Assembly (NCBI GenBank): GCA_016928605.1
Contig: JAFGKN010000509.1
Span: 1 to 13,553 of the forward strand
Length of the DNA: 13,553 nt
Direction: 5' to 3'
From: Planctomycetota bacterium
Lineage (GTDB): Bacteria > Planctomycetota > UBA8108
In this document: one piece after another, positions 1 through 6,443 of the stretch
Position numbering within the stretch: position 1 is the stretch's first letter
How the letters are laid out: the number at the start of each line of letters is the position of its first letter
Notes under the pieces: generated by a model
Database searches by the model: none
Seen by the model: only the letters and a program-made list of their open reading frames with translations
What the model was told of the DNA's origin: nothing
Position numbers and translations under genes: made by a program

Positions 1-3000
1 CCGGTCGGCGCCCCGGGCCGCCTTCTCCCACTCCAGGTCGGTGGGCAGCCGGTACATCCAGCGCCCGCTGCCGTGCTTCCTCTCGGTCAGCCAGTGAGCG
101 TACTCACGCGCCGCGAGCTGGGAGACGCCGAAGACGGGCCACCGATCGCTGACCACGTCGGCGCTGCGAATCCAGCGGCCTCCAGCACCTCTCTCCACGG
201 CGGGTGCCTTCTCTCGATCCCAGCGAGGGAGTAGGTCGATGGTCTCCGCCCTGAGCTTGCTCCTCGAGTACTCGATGACGAACTCCGATGCCGGCTCCGC
301 GAAACCGCTCTGGTCGATGGGATGGATGGGATCGTTCAGGAACTCGAGGTACCGCTCGAACGTGATCTCGCTCGTGCCGATGAAGTATCCGTGATCGAGG
401 TCCATCTCTGCATACGGAAGGCTCTGAAAGGCTCTAGAATCTCCGCCGCAGAAGAAGGGGCCCGGAGGGATGTAGGTGAACCCCCTCGGGATTTCATCCT
501 CCCGGAGAAGCCGGATGCGCGCGGATACATCCTTGCCGGCCAGGTAGAGAGGCAGCCTCAGCTCGGCGCAGCCTTCCTCGCGCAGGACGAAGAGGTAGCT
601 CCCCGCCGGCAGATCGATCTCGAACGATCCGCCGTCGGGGGCCAGCGGAATCCGGAGGGCATCCCGCAGCTGGAGAGGATACGCCTCAAGGGTGAAACCG
701 AACTGCGCGCGGATATCGAGCACACTGCCGGGCTTCAAGGTCGGCTCATCCGGATCCGCGTAGACTCTCGAGGGGAAGGGTACCCACGACAGAACACGCT
801 TGCGCTCGTCTCGGTCCAGGAGGACGTCCACCGAGCTGTCGGCCGGAACCTCATGGAGAGCTGTTGCGAGATCGGTCCAGGATCGCGTGCTCTTTCCGTT
901 CACCTCCAGAAGCAGGTCGTTCTCCTCGAACGGCGACCGGTCGGGATCCCACACCTTCTCGATGCTGAGGGGAGGCAGCCGATCATCCCAGCCGCCCGGA
1001 ATCGGAGTCCCGCTGTCAGGATCCACCGGCACGGGAAGCAGCCTCTTCTCTTTCTCGTGCTCCAGGAAGATGAAGCAGTGGGCCGTGAACCCCGGCGGCT
1101 CGACACTGGCCGTGACCTTCCCTCCCCTCAGGCTGAAAAGCCTGGGATCCAGGTCGGCGCCCCGTTTCTCGAAGAACTCCGGACCGAAGGCGATCTCTCC
1201 CTCGGCGAGGGCCGCCTGGTACATCGCGCGGTAGGCCGCTGCAAACTCGCGGCGGGCGCTGCCGGCGACCGCGGATGATGGAGGGGCGGTCTCCACGGCC
1301 CGCTGGAAGTCGGCCATCGCCGCCTCGTAGCTCGCCTCCATCTGCTTGCGCGCGCTCTGATACAGCTCGAAGAGCTGGAACTCCTGCTCGCGATGCCAGG
1401 GCGGAGCCCAGAAGAACTGCTTCCACTGCTGATGGAGCCACGAGATCTCGAGGGCGTTCAGATGCGAGCGGAGCGTCAAGTACCGCCTCCATGTCTCTCG
1501 GGCGGCATCGAGGAGGCGTTGGCTCCGTGCAGAGAGGAGATCGAGCTCCAGTGCACTGACTCTTCGCGCCAGCTCCTTGACCTCCGGCTGCTCGGGGTGC
1601 TCCTCGAGGAGCAGGGCGAGAGAGGTCTTCGCGGAGTCGATGTCCCCGCTCTCGACGCCAGCGCGAGCCGACTCGATCCTCTCCCGGTACTGCGACTCGC
1701 GGTGGATCCAGACAGCGCCGGCAACTGCGACGACGAGCAGGACAGCGGCCCCGAGAAGGACGAGGGCTGCTCGGTGCTTGCGCGCCAGCTTGCACAGCCG
1801 GTAGCCGAGCCCCGGTGGACCGGCCAGAACGGGCTCGTGCTCCAGGTGGCGGCGGATGTCGATCGCCAGCTCCGATGCCGTGCCGTACCGGCACGTCCGG
1901 TCCTTGGCCATGGCCTTGACGACGATCCAGTCGAGGTCGCCCCGGAGTTCTCTCGAACGCGCCATCGGGTGGCACTCGCCGGGCGGCACGCCCCGATCGG
2001 CCCTTTCCAGCCGGGAGACGCGGGCGCTCGGCGTCGGGGGATCCTCCTTGCGGATGATCCGCTGCAGCTCGGTGAAGCTCGACTTCCTCAGCGTCTCGGG
2101 ATCGAACGGCAGGACTCCGGTCAGCAGCTCGTAGAGCATGGCGCCCAGCGAGTAGATATCCGTGCGAGTATCGATGTCCAGACCGGACATCTCGGCCTGC
2201 TCCGGACTCATGTACGCCGGTGTACCGATCATCCGCCCGAGCTCTGTGTAAAGCGTCTTCTCCGTCAGACGCGCTCCCGTGGCCTTCGCCACCCCGAAAT
2301 CGATGATCTTGGGAAGCGGCGTTCCCCCTTCCAAGGTCACCAGGACGTTGGACGGCTTGAGATCCCGGTGGATGATGGCCTTCTGATGCGCATGCTGGAC
2401 GGCCTCGCAAACGGCGGTGAAGAGGAACAGGCGGCTCCGGACGGTGAGAGCATGCTTCCTGCAGTACTCCAGGATCGGGACGCCCGCGATGTACTCCATC
2501 GCGAAGTAAGGCCGGCCGCGCCGCGTGAGCCCTGCCTCGAAGATGCGAGCGATCGAGGGATGATTCATCAACGCGAGAGCCTGCCGCTCAGCCTCGAAGC
2601 GCGCGACGATCTCACGGCTGTCCATCCCGAGCTTGAGCACCTTCAGGGCGACGATGCGCCGCACCGGACGCTCCTGCTCGGCCCGGTAGACGATCCCGAA
2701 TCCGCCTTCTCCCAGCACCTGGAGAATCTTGAACCCTTCGATCTCGTCGCCGGGAAGGAGAGCTGACGCTCCGGAGGAGGAGACAGGGGATCGAGCGAGC
2801 CTGTCGAAGAGCGGAGACAGCGCTTCCGGGCCGCTGTCGGCGATCTCGCCGGTGACGTGGGAGGCATCTTCAGAGCCAGGATCTGATCGGGGCAGCGTCT
2901 GCTCCGCGCAGTAAAGGGAATGGAGCGCCCGCAACGCGTCGGCATGCGCAGGATGTCGGCTGACGAACTCCTCGAAGCCGAGGCCCTCCTCGGCCTGGCG

Positions 3001-3069
3001 GCGGCGAAACTCCCTGAACAGGGCTTCGGCGTCAGGCGCCGCGCTCGGTTCTTTCTCTGGACGTGGCAT
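1..3069 (-). CDS. Transmembrane Ser/Thr protein kinase with PDZ-like and FGE/SUMF1-like ectodomain (3' end off the window)
   Basis: The frame is open from ATG 3069 to base 1 (1023 residues) and continues past the left edge. The PknB-type kinase domain spans about residues 112-385 and all catalytic motifs are intact: glycine loop GEGGFG 120-125, lysine K143, HRD 234-236 with N241, DFG 257-259, SPE 288-290 and D304. It should be active. A hydrophobic helix at about 434-456 puts the kinase in the cytoplasm and the rest outside. The ectodomain has a helical stretch (about 460-640), a PDZ-like segment (about 695-765, containing DLLLEVNGK) and an FGE-sulfatase/SUMF1-like domain from about 862 (YIPPGPF, then LPTDLEWEKAARG at the edge). 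The FGE catalytic cysteines would lie outside the window, so enzyme versus lectin-like binding role is undecided. A Shine-Dalgarno GAGGA lies 9 nt upstream, overlapping the sigma stop. The sequence around GDLDWIVVKAMAKDRTCRY is typical of planctomycete-type PknB kinases. Its substrate is unknown. Confidence 0.95.
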   Translation of the reverse strand, partial: MPRPEKEPSAAPDAEALFREFRRRQAEEGLGFEEFVSRHPAHADALRALHSLYCAEQTLPRSDPGSEDASHVTGEIADSGPEALSPLFDRLARSPVSSSGASALLPGDEIEGFKILQVLGEGGFGIVYRAEQERPVRRIVALKVLKLGMDSREIVARFEAERQALALMNHPSIARIFEAGLTRRGRPYFAMEYIAGVPILEYCRKHALTVRSRLFLFTAVCEAVQHAHQKAIIHRDLKPSNVLVTLEGGTPLPKIIDFGVAKATGARLTEKTLYTELGRMIGTPAYMSPEQAEMSGLDIDTRTDIYSLGAMLYELLTGVLPFDPETLRKSSFTELQRIIRKEDPPTPSARVSRLERADRGVPPGECHPMARSRELRGDLDWIVVKAMAKDRTCRYGTASELAIDIRRHLEHEPVLAGPPGLGYRLCKLARKHRAALVLLGAAVLLVVAVAGAVWIHRESQYRERIESARAGVESGDIDSAKTSLALLLEEHPEQPEVKELARRVSALELDLLSARSQRLLDAARETWRRYLTLRSHLNALEISWLHQQWKQFFWAPPWHREQEFQLFELYQSARKQMEASYEAAMADFQRAVETAPPSSAVAGSARREFAAAYRAMYQAALAEGEIAFGPEFFEKRGADLDPRLFSLRGGKVTASVEPPGFTAHCFIFLEHEKEKRLLPVPVDPDSGTPIPGGWDDRLPPLSIEKVWDPDRSPFEENDLLLEVNGKSTRSWTDLATALHEVPADSSVDVLLDRDERKRVLSWVPFPSRVYADPDEPTLKPGSVLDIRAQFGFTLEAYPLQLRDALRIPLAPDGGSFEIDLPAGSYLFVLREEGCAELRLPLYLAGKDVSARIRLLREDEIPRGFTYIPPGPFFCGGDSRAFQSLPYAEMDLDHGYFIGTSEITFERYLEFLNDPIHPIDQSGFAEPASEFVIEYSRSKLRAETIDLLPRWDREKAPAVERGAGGRWIRSADVVSDRWPVFGVSQLAAREYAHWLTERKHGSGRWMYRLPTDLEWEKAARGADR

Positions 3070-3078
3070 CGAGGGGCA

Positions 3079-3083
3079 TCCTC
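3079..3083 (-). promoter_or_regulatory. Kinase ribosome binding site overlapping the sigma stop codon
   Basis: GAGGA lies 9 nt before the kinase ATG, and its first bases are part of the sigma TGA (TGAGGA). A ribosome terminating on the sigma gene would sit on the kinase start, which suggests translational coupling and fixed stoichiometry. An out-of-frame ATG at 3079 lies within the site and is not used by any credible reading frame. Confidence 0.6.
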
Positions 3084-3717
3084 ACGAAGGTACCTCGCCA
3101 GAGGAGAACAGATCCCGCGGCATGCGGTTTTTCAGCTCGCTCATGGCCCGGGAGAGTACTTTTCGAACGGTGGCCGCGCTCGAGAAACCCATCGCGGCCG
3201 CGATCTCACGCGACGACATCCCGCAAAGGTGGCGCAGGATGATGATCTCTCGGTGATGGCTCTTGAGCGAGAGGAGCGCTTCTTCGAGGGCATCCTCGAT
3301 CTCCCTCGCGCTGGCGACGCTGCTGGGACCGGGTTCTCTACCCCGAAAGATCGAGGCGGAGAGCCCCTCGCTCCCCAGCTCCCCGAGCGCCTTCACGTTG
3401 CCTCCCCCCCGCTTTTCCGCGCCGGCCTTGCGAAAGTGCAGGTTGACAGAGCTGGCGACGCAGGTCGCAATCCAGTTCTGGAACGTGCCGTCGGAAAGCT
3501 CCTCGAAGGACTCGAGCTTCTCGAAGGCTCTCAGGAGCGAGTCCTGAACGAGATCCTCGTACAGAGCGAAGTCCCGTATCGGATAACCGAGCCGGAGCGA
3601 GACGATTCTCCGAACCTTGGGCAGGTACCGGGCGAAAAGATCGTCGATGGCTCTCTCTCTTCCCCCCCGGGCCTCCCGGAGGAGCCGGATCGTCGTCTGA
3701 ATGGGTGTCTCTCCCAT
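3082..3717 (-). CDS. ECF-like sigma-70 family RNA polymerase sigma factor, kinase-linked
   Basis: The product has 211 residues, a normal ECF length. Region 2 is at about residues 24-97, with YEDLVQDSLLRAFEKL in the core-binding and -10 recognition part and W82 in the melting segment. A low-complexity linker follows (about 98-138). Region 4 is at about 141-197, with REIIILRHL leading into the helix-turn-helix SSREIAAAMGFSSAATVRKVL that should read the -35 element. No region 1.1 or 3 and no C-terminal extension is seen. ATG 3717 is preferred because GGGAG sits 10 nt upstream and the sigma homology begins soon after. An in-frame TTG at 3825 would add 36 Arg/Ser-rich residues unlike the family. 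The gene ends 12 nt before the kinase gene. In Planctomycetota, ECF groups genetically linked to Ser/Thr kinases are known, so control by phosphorylation is plausible, though no phosphosite can be named. Confidence 0.93.
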   Translation of the reverse strand: MGETPIQTTIRLLREARGGRERAIDDLFARYLPKVRRIVSLRLGYPIRDFALYEDLVQDSLLRAFEKLESFEELSDGTFQNWIATCVASSVNLHFRKAGAEKRGGGNVKALGELGSEGLSASIFRGREPGPSSVASAREIEDALEEALLSLKSHHREIIILRHLCGMSSREIAAAMGFSSAATVRKVLSRAMSELKNRMPRDLFSSGEVPS

Positions 3718-3727
3718 CCGCAGGTGA

Positions 3728-3732
3728 CTCCC
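3728..3732 (-). promoter_or_regulatory. Ribosome binding site of the sigma gene
   Basis: GGGAG on the minus strand lies 10 nt before ATG 3717. It is at the long end of normal spacing. It supports the ATG over the upstream in-frame TTG at 3825. Confidence 0.45.
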
Positions 3733-3843
3733 GTGGGACCTTGACCTTGCCACCCTCGAGCGCCGGGTGGGCGGAATGGAACACTCGCGCGAGCACAGGA
3801 CGCGGAGCCTGTCCCGCAGCGGCAAGGGCGGAGAGCGCCTCCC

Positions 3844-3864
3844 GCGCTGCGGGCGCCGCAGCGC
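3844..3864. repeat. Perfect 9-bp inverted repeat with 3-nt loop
   Basis: GCGCTGCGG (3844-3852) and CCGCAGCGC (3856-3864) are exact reverse complements around GCG. No T-run follows on either strand, so it is not a standard intrinsic terminator. One arm can also pair with CCCGCAGCG at 3813-3821. Confidence 0.6.
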
Positions 3865-3873
3865 AGTCCCCTT

Positions 3874-3890
3874 CCCCGCTGCCTGCGGGG
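3874..3890. repeat. Inverted repeat, 6-bp stem and 5-nt loop
   Basis: CCCCGC (3874-3879) pairs with GCGGGG (3885-3890). Bases 3876-3882 are also complementary to 3816-3822, offering an alternative fold with the neighbouring hairpin. Confidence 0.45.
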
Positions 3891-3899
3891 CCGATCTCC

Positions 3900-3928
3900 A
3901 GGCTACCCAGTCCTTCGTTCCGGATCAA
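3900..3928 (-). promoter_or_regulatory. Weak candidate sigma-70-like promoter for the sigma-kinase operon
   Basis: On the minus strand TTGATC (3928-3923) and TAGCCT (3905-3900) are separated by 17 nt. The -35 matches TTGACA at 4 of 6 positions. The -10 matches TATAAT at 3 of 6, but these are the most conserved first, second and last positions. Transcription would begin near 3893 and give a leader of about 175 nt holding two hairpins. This is pattern matching only. Confidence 0.25.
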
Positions 3929-3961
3929 CTTCGCAGGCCGTGCCGGAAGAGCGCCTGCATC

Positions 3962-3980
3962 AGCCGGCGCTCCTCCGGCT
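3962..3980. repeat. Inverted repeat, 6-bp stem and 7-nt loop
   Basis: AGCCGG (3962-3967) pairs with CCGGCT (3975-3980). It lies upstream of the minus-strand promoter candidate, so it could be an operator for that direction. In GC-rich DNA a 6-bp stem can arise by chance. Confidence 0.35.
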
Positions 3981-4073
3981 TGCGCTCCCGTGAAAATCGC
4001 GCCTCGGCACCTCGCGCGCTGAAGGCCCGGAGCCGATGGCTGGGCCCATAACCGCCGAGCCCGCGGGCGGCGA

Positions 4074-4095
4074 GACAGGAAGTCCGGACCCTGTC
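4074..4095. repeat. Nested dyad: GACAGG / CCTGTC around GTCCGGAC
   Basis: GACAGG (4074-4079) and CCTGTC (4090-4095) flank the 8-bp palindrome GTCCGGAC (4082-4089). The symmetry is slightly offset by AA at 4080-4081. It lies about 110 bp before the lipoprotein start codon, a reasonable place for a dimeric regulator operator. No regulator can be named. Confidence 0.4.
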
Positions 4096-4193
4096 CGATA
4101 GATGGGGATACACCGCGCCGTGATCCCGGCTGCTGCGTCCCGGCTCTTCAGCCCGGCGAGAGAGCCGATAACCCCAACGGTCTACGCATCGTC

Positions 4194-4200
4194 GAGGAGG
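4194..4200 (+). promoter_or_regulatory. Strong Shine-Dalgarno of the TPR lipoprotein gene
   Basis: GAGGAGG lies 6 nt before ATG 4207, close to ideal. It fixes the start: the in-frame ATG at 4102 has no such site and would bury the lipoprotein signal peptide inside the chain. Confidence 0.85.
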
Positions 4201-4206
4201 ACACTC

Positions 4207-6360
4207 ATGATCCGACCTCTGGTCATCCTCTCACTGCTGCCTGCTGCGCTTCTCTACGGCTGCGTCAGCGCCGAGGAGAGACTCGAAAAGGGCAATGCCT
4301 ACTACTCCGAGGAAAACTACGAGATGGCGCTCAACTGCTACTTCGAGGCGAGGAGCGCAGATCCAAACCTCCCGGGGATCGATGAGAGGATCCGGACCGC
4401 CGAGCTCCGAGCCAGCATCCAGCGAGGCGATCGTGCGGTCGAGCGCCAGGACTGGGAGACCGCCGAGAGGGCGTATGGCGATGCCCGTCGCCAGGATCCC
4501 GCGAGCCAGGAGGTCGCCGAGTGTCTCCGGCGGCTGGCGGCGGCACGAGCGGACGCGAGCTTCCAGCGGGGACAGCAGCTGATGGCGGAGGGCAACCCCT
4601 TCGATGCCGTCGGCGAGTTCGAGCAGGTGCTCGTCCTCCTGCCGGAGCACTCCGGCGCTGCCAGGGCTCTGGATCGAGCGCGACGCGAGAAAGTGGAGCG
4701 CGAAACCTGGGCAGAGGTCCTGTTCCAGGACGGCAAGCGCGCCCGGAGCGCGGGACGCCACGAGGAGGCGATCCAGTACTTCACCCGAGCCCTCGAGCGG
4801 AATCCTCACCACGAGGCTGGCCGGCAAGGACTGCTGGAAGTGGAGGCGGAGTTCGCACGTGCCCTCGAGGCCAAGGGCGAGAACCACATGGAGCGTCAGG
4901 AGTGGAGCCAGGCGAGCGACGCGTTCCGCGAGGCCCTGAAGCACGATGCCGGGTTGCAGCACCTGGAGCTGAGGATCGTCCAGGCCGGCAACGAGGCTCG
5001 TGCCGACGAGATCGCTGCGGAGGGACAGGCGGCCCTCGAGCGAAAGGACTGGCAGGCCGCGCATGACCGGTACAAGGAGGCCCGAGCGCTGACCCGCATG
5101 TCGGACCGTTACCGATCGCAATTCGAGACCGCTCGCGAGCGGCTCGCTGACCATCTCTACAGCAGAGCGCTGGGGGCCGAGAACGCCCGTCAATACGAGA
5201 GCGCGCTGAGGGACTACAGCGCGATCCTGGACGTGTTTCCCTCCTACAGGGACGCGGGGCCGAAGCACTCGCGGCTCCAGGAGGCTCTCGCCACGGCCGC
5301 TGGATCCTACGAGGCAGGCTGTCAGGCGCAGGAGAACCTGGATCTCGTCGAGGCAGAGAAGCAGTTCCGCACCTGCTCGGCGGCGATTGCCGCCTACCGG
5401 GATGTCCAGTACCGGCTGGCGATGGTCCGCGATGGCATCGGCCGCGCGAAGACGTTCTACGACCGCGCCGTCGAGGCGGAGCGCCGCGAAGAGTACCATC
5501 GCGCTCGAGTCCTCCTCGAGGAATGCATCGCCATCACGACGCCGTTTCAAGATGCCGCCCAGCGCATAGCCTCCATCCAGCAGGCTCTGGCGGCGATCGA
5601 GAAGGCCGAGCAGCTCTACCAGGATGCCTGTCGGGCGCAGGGCGAGAAGGATCTCCAGCTGGCGCAGAAGCTCTTCGCTTCCTCCCAGGAGTCGCGCGCC
5701 GCCTACAAGGACACCGGCAGGCGCCTCGACGAGATCCGCGCCTCTCTCGACACTGCAGGCAAGATCTACCGGCGGGCCCTCGAAGCCGAGCTGGACTGCC
5801 AGCTGGAGCGAGCCATCGCTCTGTACGAGGAGTGCCTGGCGATCTCCTCGCCGTACATCGATGCGGGAAGCCGCCTCGATCAAGTCCGCACGAGCTGGCA
5901 GGCGCTCGGCGAGGCGCGGGAGCTGGACGGCGAAAGACGCCTGGCCGCCGCTCTCGAGAAGTACGAGATCGTGGTCGCCAAGCACGACTGCAGCCCCGAG
6001 GTGAGACGCCGGGTGCAGGCCATCCGGCAGCTCTGCAAGCAGCTCGCGATCCGTTACGAGGCGATGCTCAAGGCGCAGGAGAAGGAGGATCATCCCGCTG
6101 CGCTGGCGGCTGCGCGCGAGATCCGTAGGGAGTGTAAGGGATACAAGGACGTCGACTCTCGAGTCCCCTGGCTCGAGTCGGAGGTCGAGTACGCCGAGGG
6201 TCTCGCGCTCGAGGAGAAGGCGCAGTTCGGAGAGGCTGCGCGGTACTTCGAGGAGTGCGAGAAGCGCACGCCGGGCTTCCGGGATGCAGGCACCCGCCTG
6301 GAGCACTGCCGGTCGCAGGCAAGCGACCCTCCGGGGATTCTCGGCAGCAGCGCGGAGTAG
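4207..6360 (+). CDS. TPR-array lipoprotein (14 units, about 49-residue period)
   Basis: The product has 717 residues. The N-terminus is a type II signal peptide: R3, a hydrophobic core to about residue 16, then LLYGC with C19 as the lipidated cysteine. Tyr at -2 of the lipobox is unusual but tolerated. The rest is helical and made of about 14 TPR-like units with first helices near residues 24, 69, 118, 168, 219, 266, 315, 367, 417, 467, 519, 566, 616 and 663. Early units follow a W/Y..A...Y..A pattern ending in DP or NP; later ones end in Y-x-DAG-x-RL. No enzymatic domain is visible, and the tail after about 693 is short. The role is probably protein-protein scaffolding at the envelope. The gene is divergent from the sigma-kinase pair and convergent with the giant exoprotein gene, so partnership with the kinase ectodomain is a reasonable guess only. 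Confidence 0.93.
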   Translation: MIRPLVILSLLPAALLYGCVSAEERLEKGNAYYSEENYEMALNCYFEARSADPNLPGIDERIRTAELRASIQRGDRAVERQDWETAERAYGDARRQDPASQEVAECLRRLAAARADASFQRGQQLMAEGNPFDAVGEFEQVLVLLPEHSGAARALDRARREKVERETWAEVLFQDGKRARSAGRHEEAIQYFTRALERNPHHEAGRQGLLEVEAEFARALEAKGENHMERQEWSQASDAFREALKHDAGLQHLELRIVQAGNEARADEIAAEGQAALERKDWQAAHDRYKEARALTRMSDRYRSQFETARERLADHLYSRALGAENARQYESALRDYSAILDVFPSYRDAGPKHSRLQEALATAAGSYEAGCQAQENLDLVEAEKQFRTCSAAIAAYRDVQYRLAMVRDGIGRAKTFYDRAVEAERREEYHRARVLLEECIAITTPFQDAAQRIASIQQALAAIEKAEQLYQDACRAQGEKDLQLAQKLFASSQESRAAYKDTGRRLDEIRASLDTAGKIYRRALEAELDCQLERAIALYEECLAISSPYIDAGSRLDQVRTSWQALGEARELDGERRLAAALEKYEIVVAKHDCSPEVRRRVQAIRQLCKQLAIRYEAMLKAQEKEDHPAALAAAREIRRECKGYKDVDSRVPWLESEVEYAEGLALEEKAQFGEAARYFEECEKRTPGFRDAGTRLEHCRSQASDPPGILGSSAE
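4276..6282 (+). repeat. Coded array of 14 degenerate TPR-like units
   Basis: Units recur every 45-53 residues across mature residues about 24-692. Each has a TPR-like helix pair (about 34 residues) plus a linker of about 15 residues that looks like a third helix. The units are diverged at DNA level, so this is an old expansion and not a recent tandem duplication. The last seven or eight units share the terminal Y/F-x-D signature and form a distinct subfamily. Confidence 0.8.
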
Positions 6361-6443
6361 TCCCTTCTGCAATCCGGGCGATTCACCAGGGACAGGCGCA
6401 CGCGGATCCGGCCGAAGGCAGCGTCGAGGATCGGCGCCGCGTC
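6361..6443. other. Convergent intergenic gap without a recognisable terminator
   Basis: These 83 bases separate the ends of the TPR lipoprotein gene and the giant exoprotein gene. There is no GC-rich stem followed by a T-run in either direction, only short palindromes such as CGGCGCCG (6432-6439). Termination may be Rho-dependent, or transcripts may overlap at their 3' ends. Confidence 0.5.

Larger units (their letters stand above)
3718..4206. other. Divergent intergenic region between the sigma-kinase operon and the TPR lipoprotein gene
   Basis: These 489 bases hold no gene I can support. Short open frames on both strands are Arg/Ser/Pro-rich, lack a convincing ribosome binding site and resemble no family I know. 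The region carries several perfect inverted repeats (3844-3864, 3874-3890, 3962-3980, 4074-4095), a weak sigma-70-like promoter candidate on the minus strand and the Shine-Dalgarno of the plus-strand gene. It must contain promoters for both directions, and its length leaves room for operators or a structured leader RNA. Confidence 0.7.

Noticed and set aside
1016..2766. Long open frames on both strands across the kinase gene
   Set aside because: They overlap the kinase frame, whose complete catalytic motifs leave no doubt. Their translations are Arg/Pro/Gly-rich and meaningless.
3651..3668. (CT)5-T-C7 tract near the start of the sigma gene, and a second C7 at 3404-3410, as a phase-variation switch
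   Set aside because: Runs of seven G or C are expected several times by chance in 13.5 kb of DNA this GC-rich, and another occurs at 8253-8259 in the exoprotein gene. Tracts this short are weak slippage sites.
3741..3746. TTGACC as a plus-strand -35 element
   Set aside because: No -10-like hexamer occurs 16-18 nt downstream and no gene follows nearby.
3778..3804. GGAAC followed by CGCG as an ECF-type promoter on the plus strand
   Set aside because: The -10 part is not CGT/CGTC, the spacing is 18 and no plus-strand gene starts within 400 bp.
4074..4100. Resemblance of GAGACAGGAAGTCCGGACC to the conserved start of RNase P RNA (GAGGAAAGTCCGG)
   Set aside because: The match is partial, the following ~100 bases lack the expected P-stem pattern and the lipoprotein gene begins at 4207, leaving no room for a ~350-nt RNA.
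3925..4113. Minus-strand 62-codon frame in the intergenic region
   Set aside because: Arg-rich and without a convincing ribosome site or homology that I can see. Composition at third positions is not clearly above background. Conservation in relatives would be needed to revive it.
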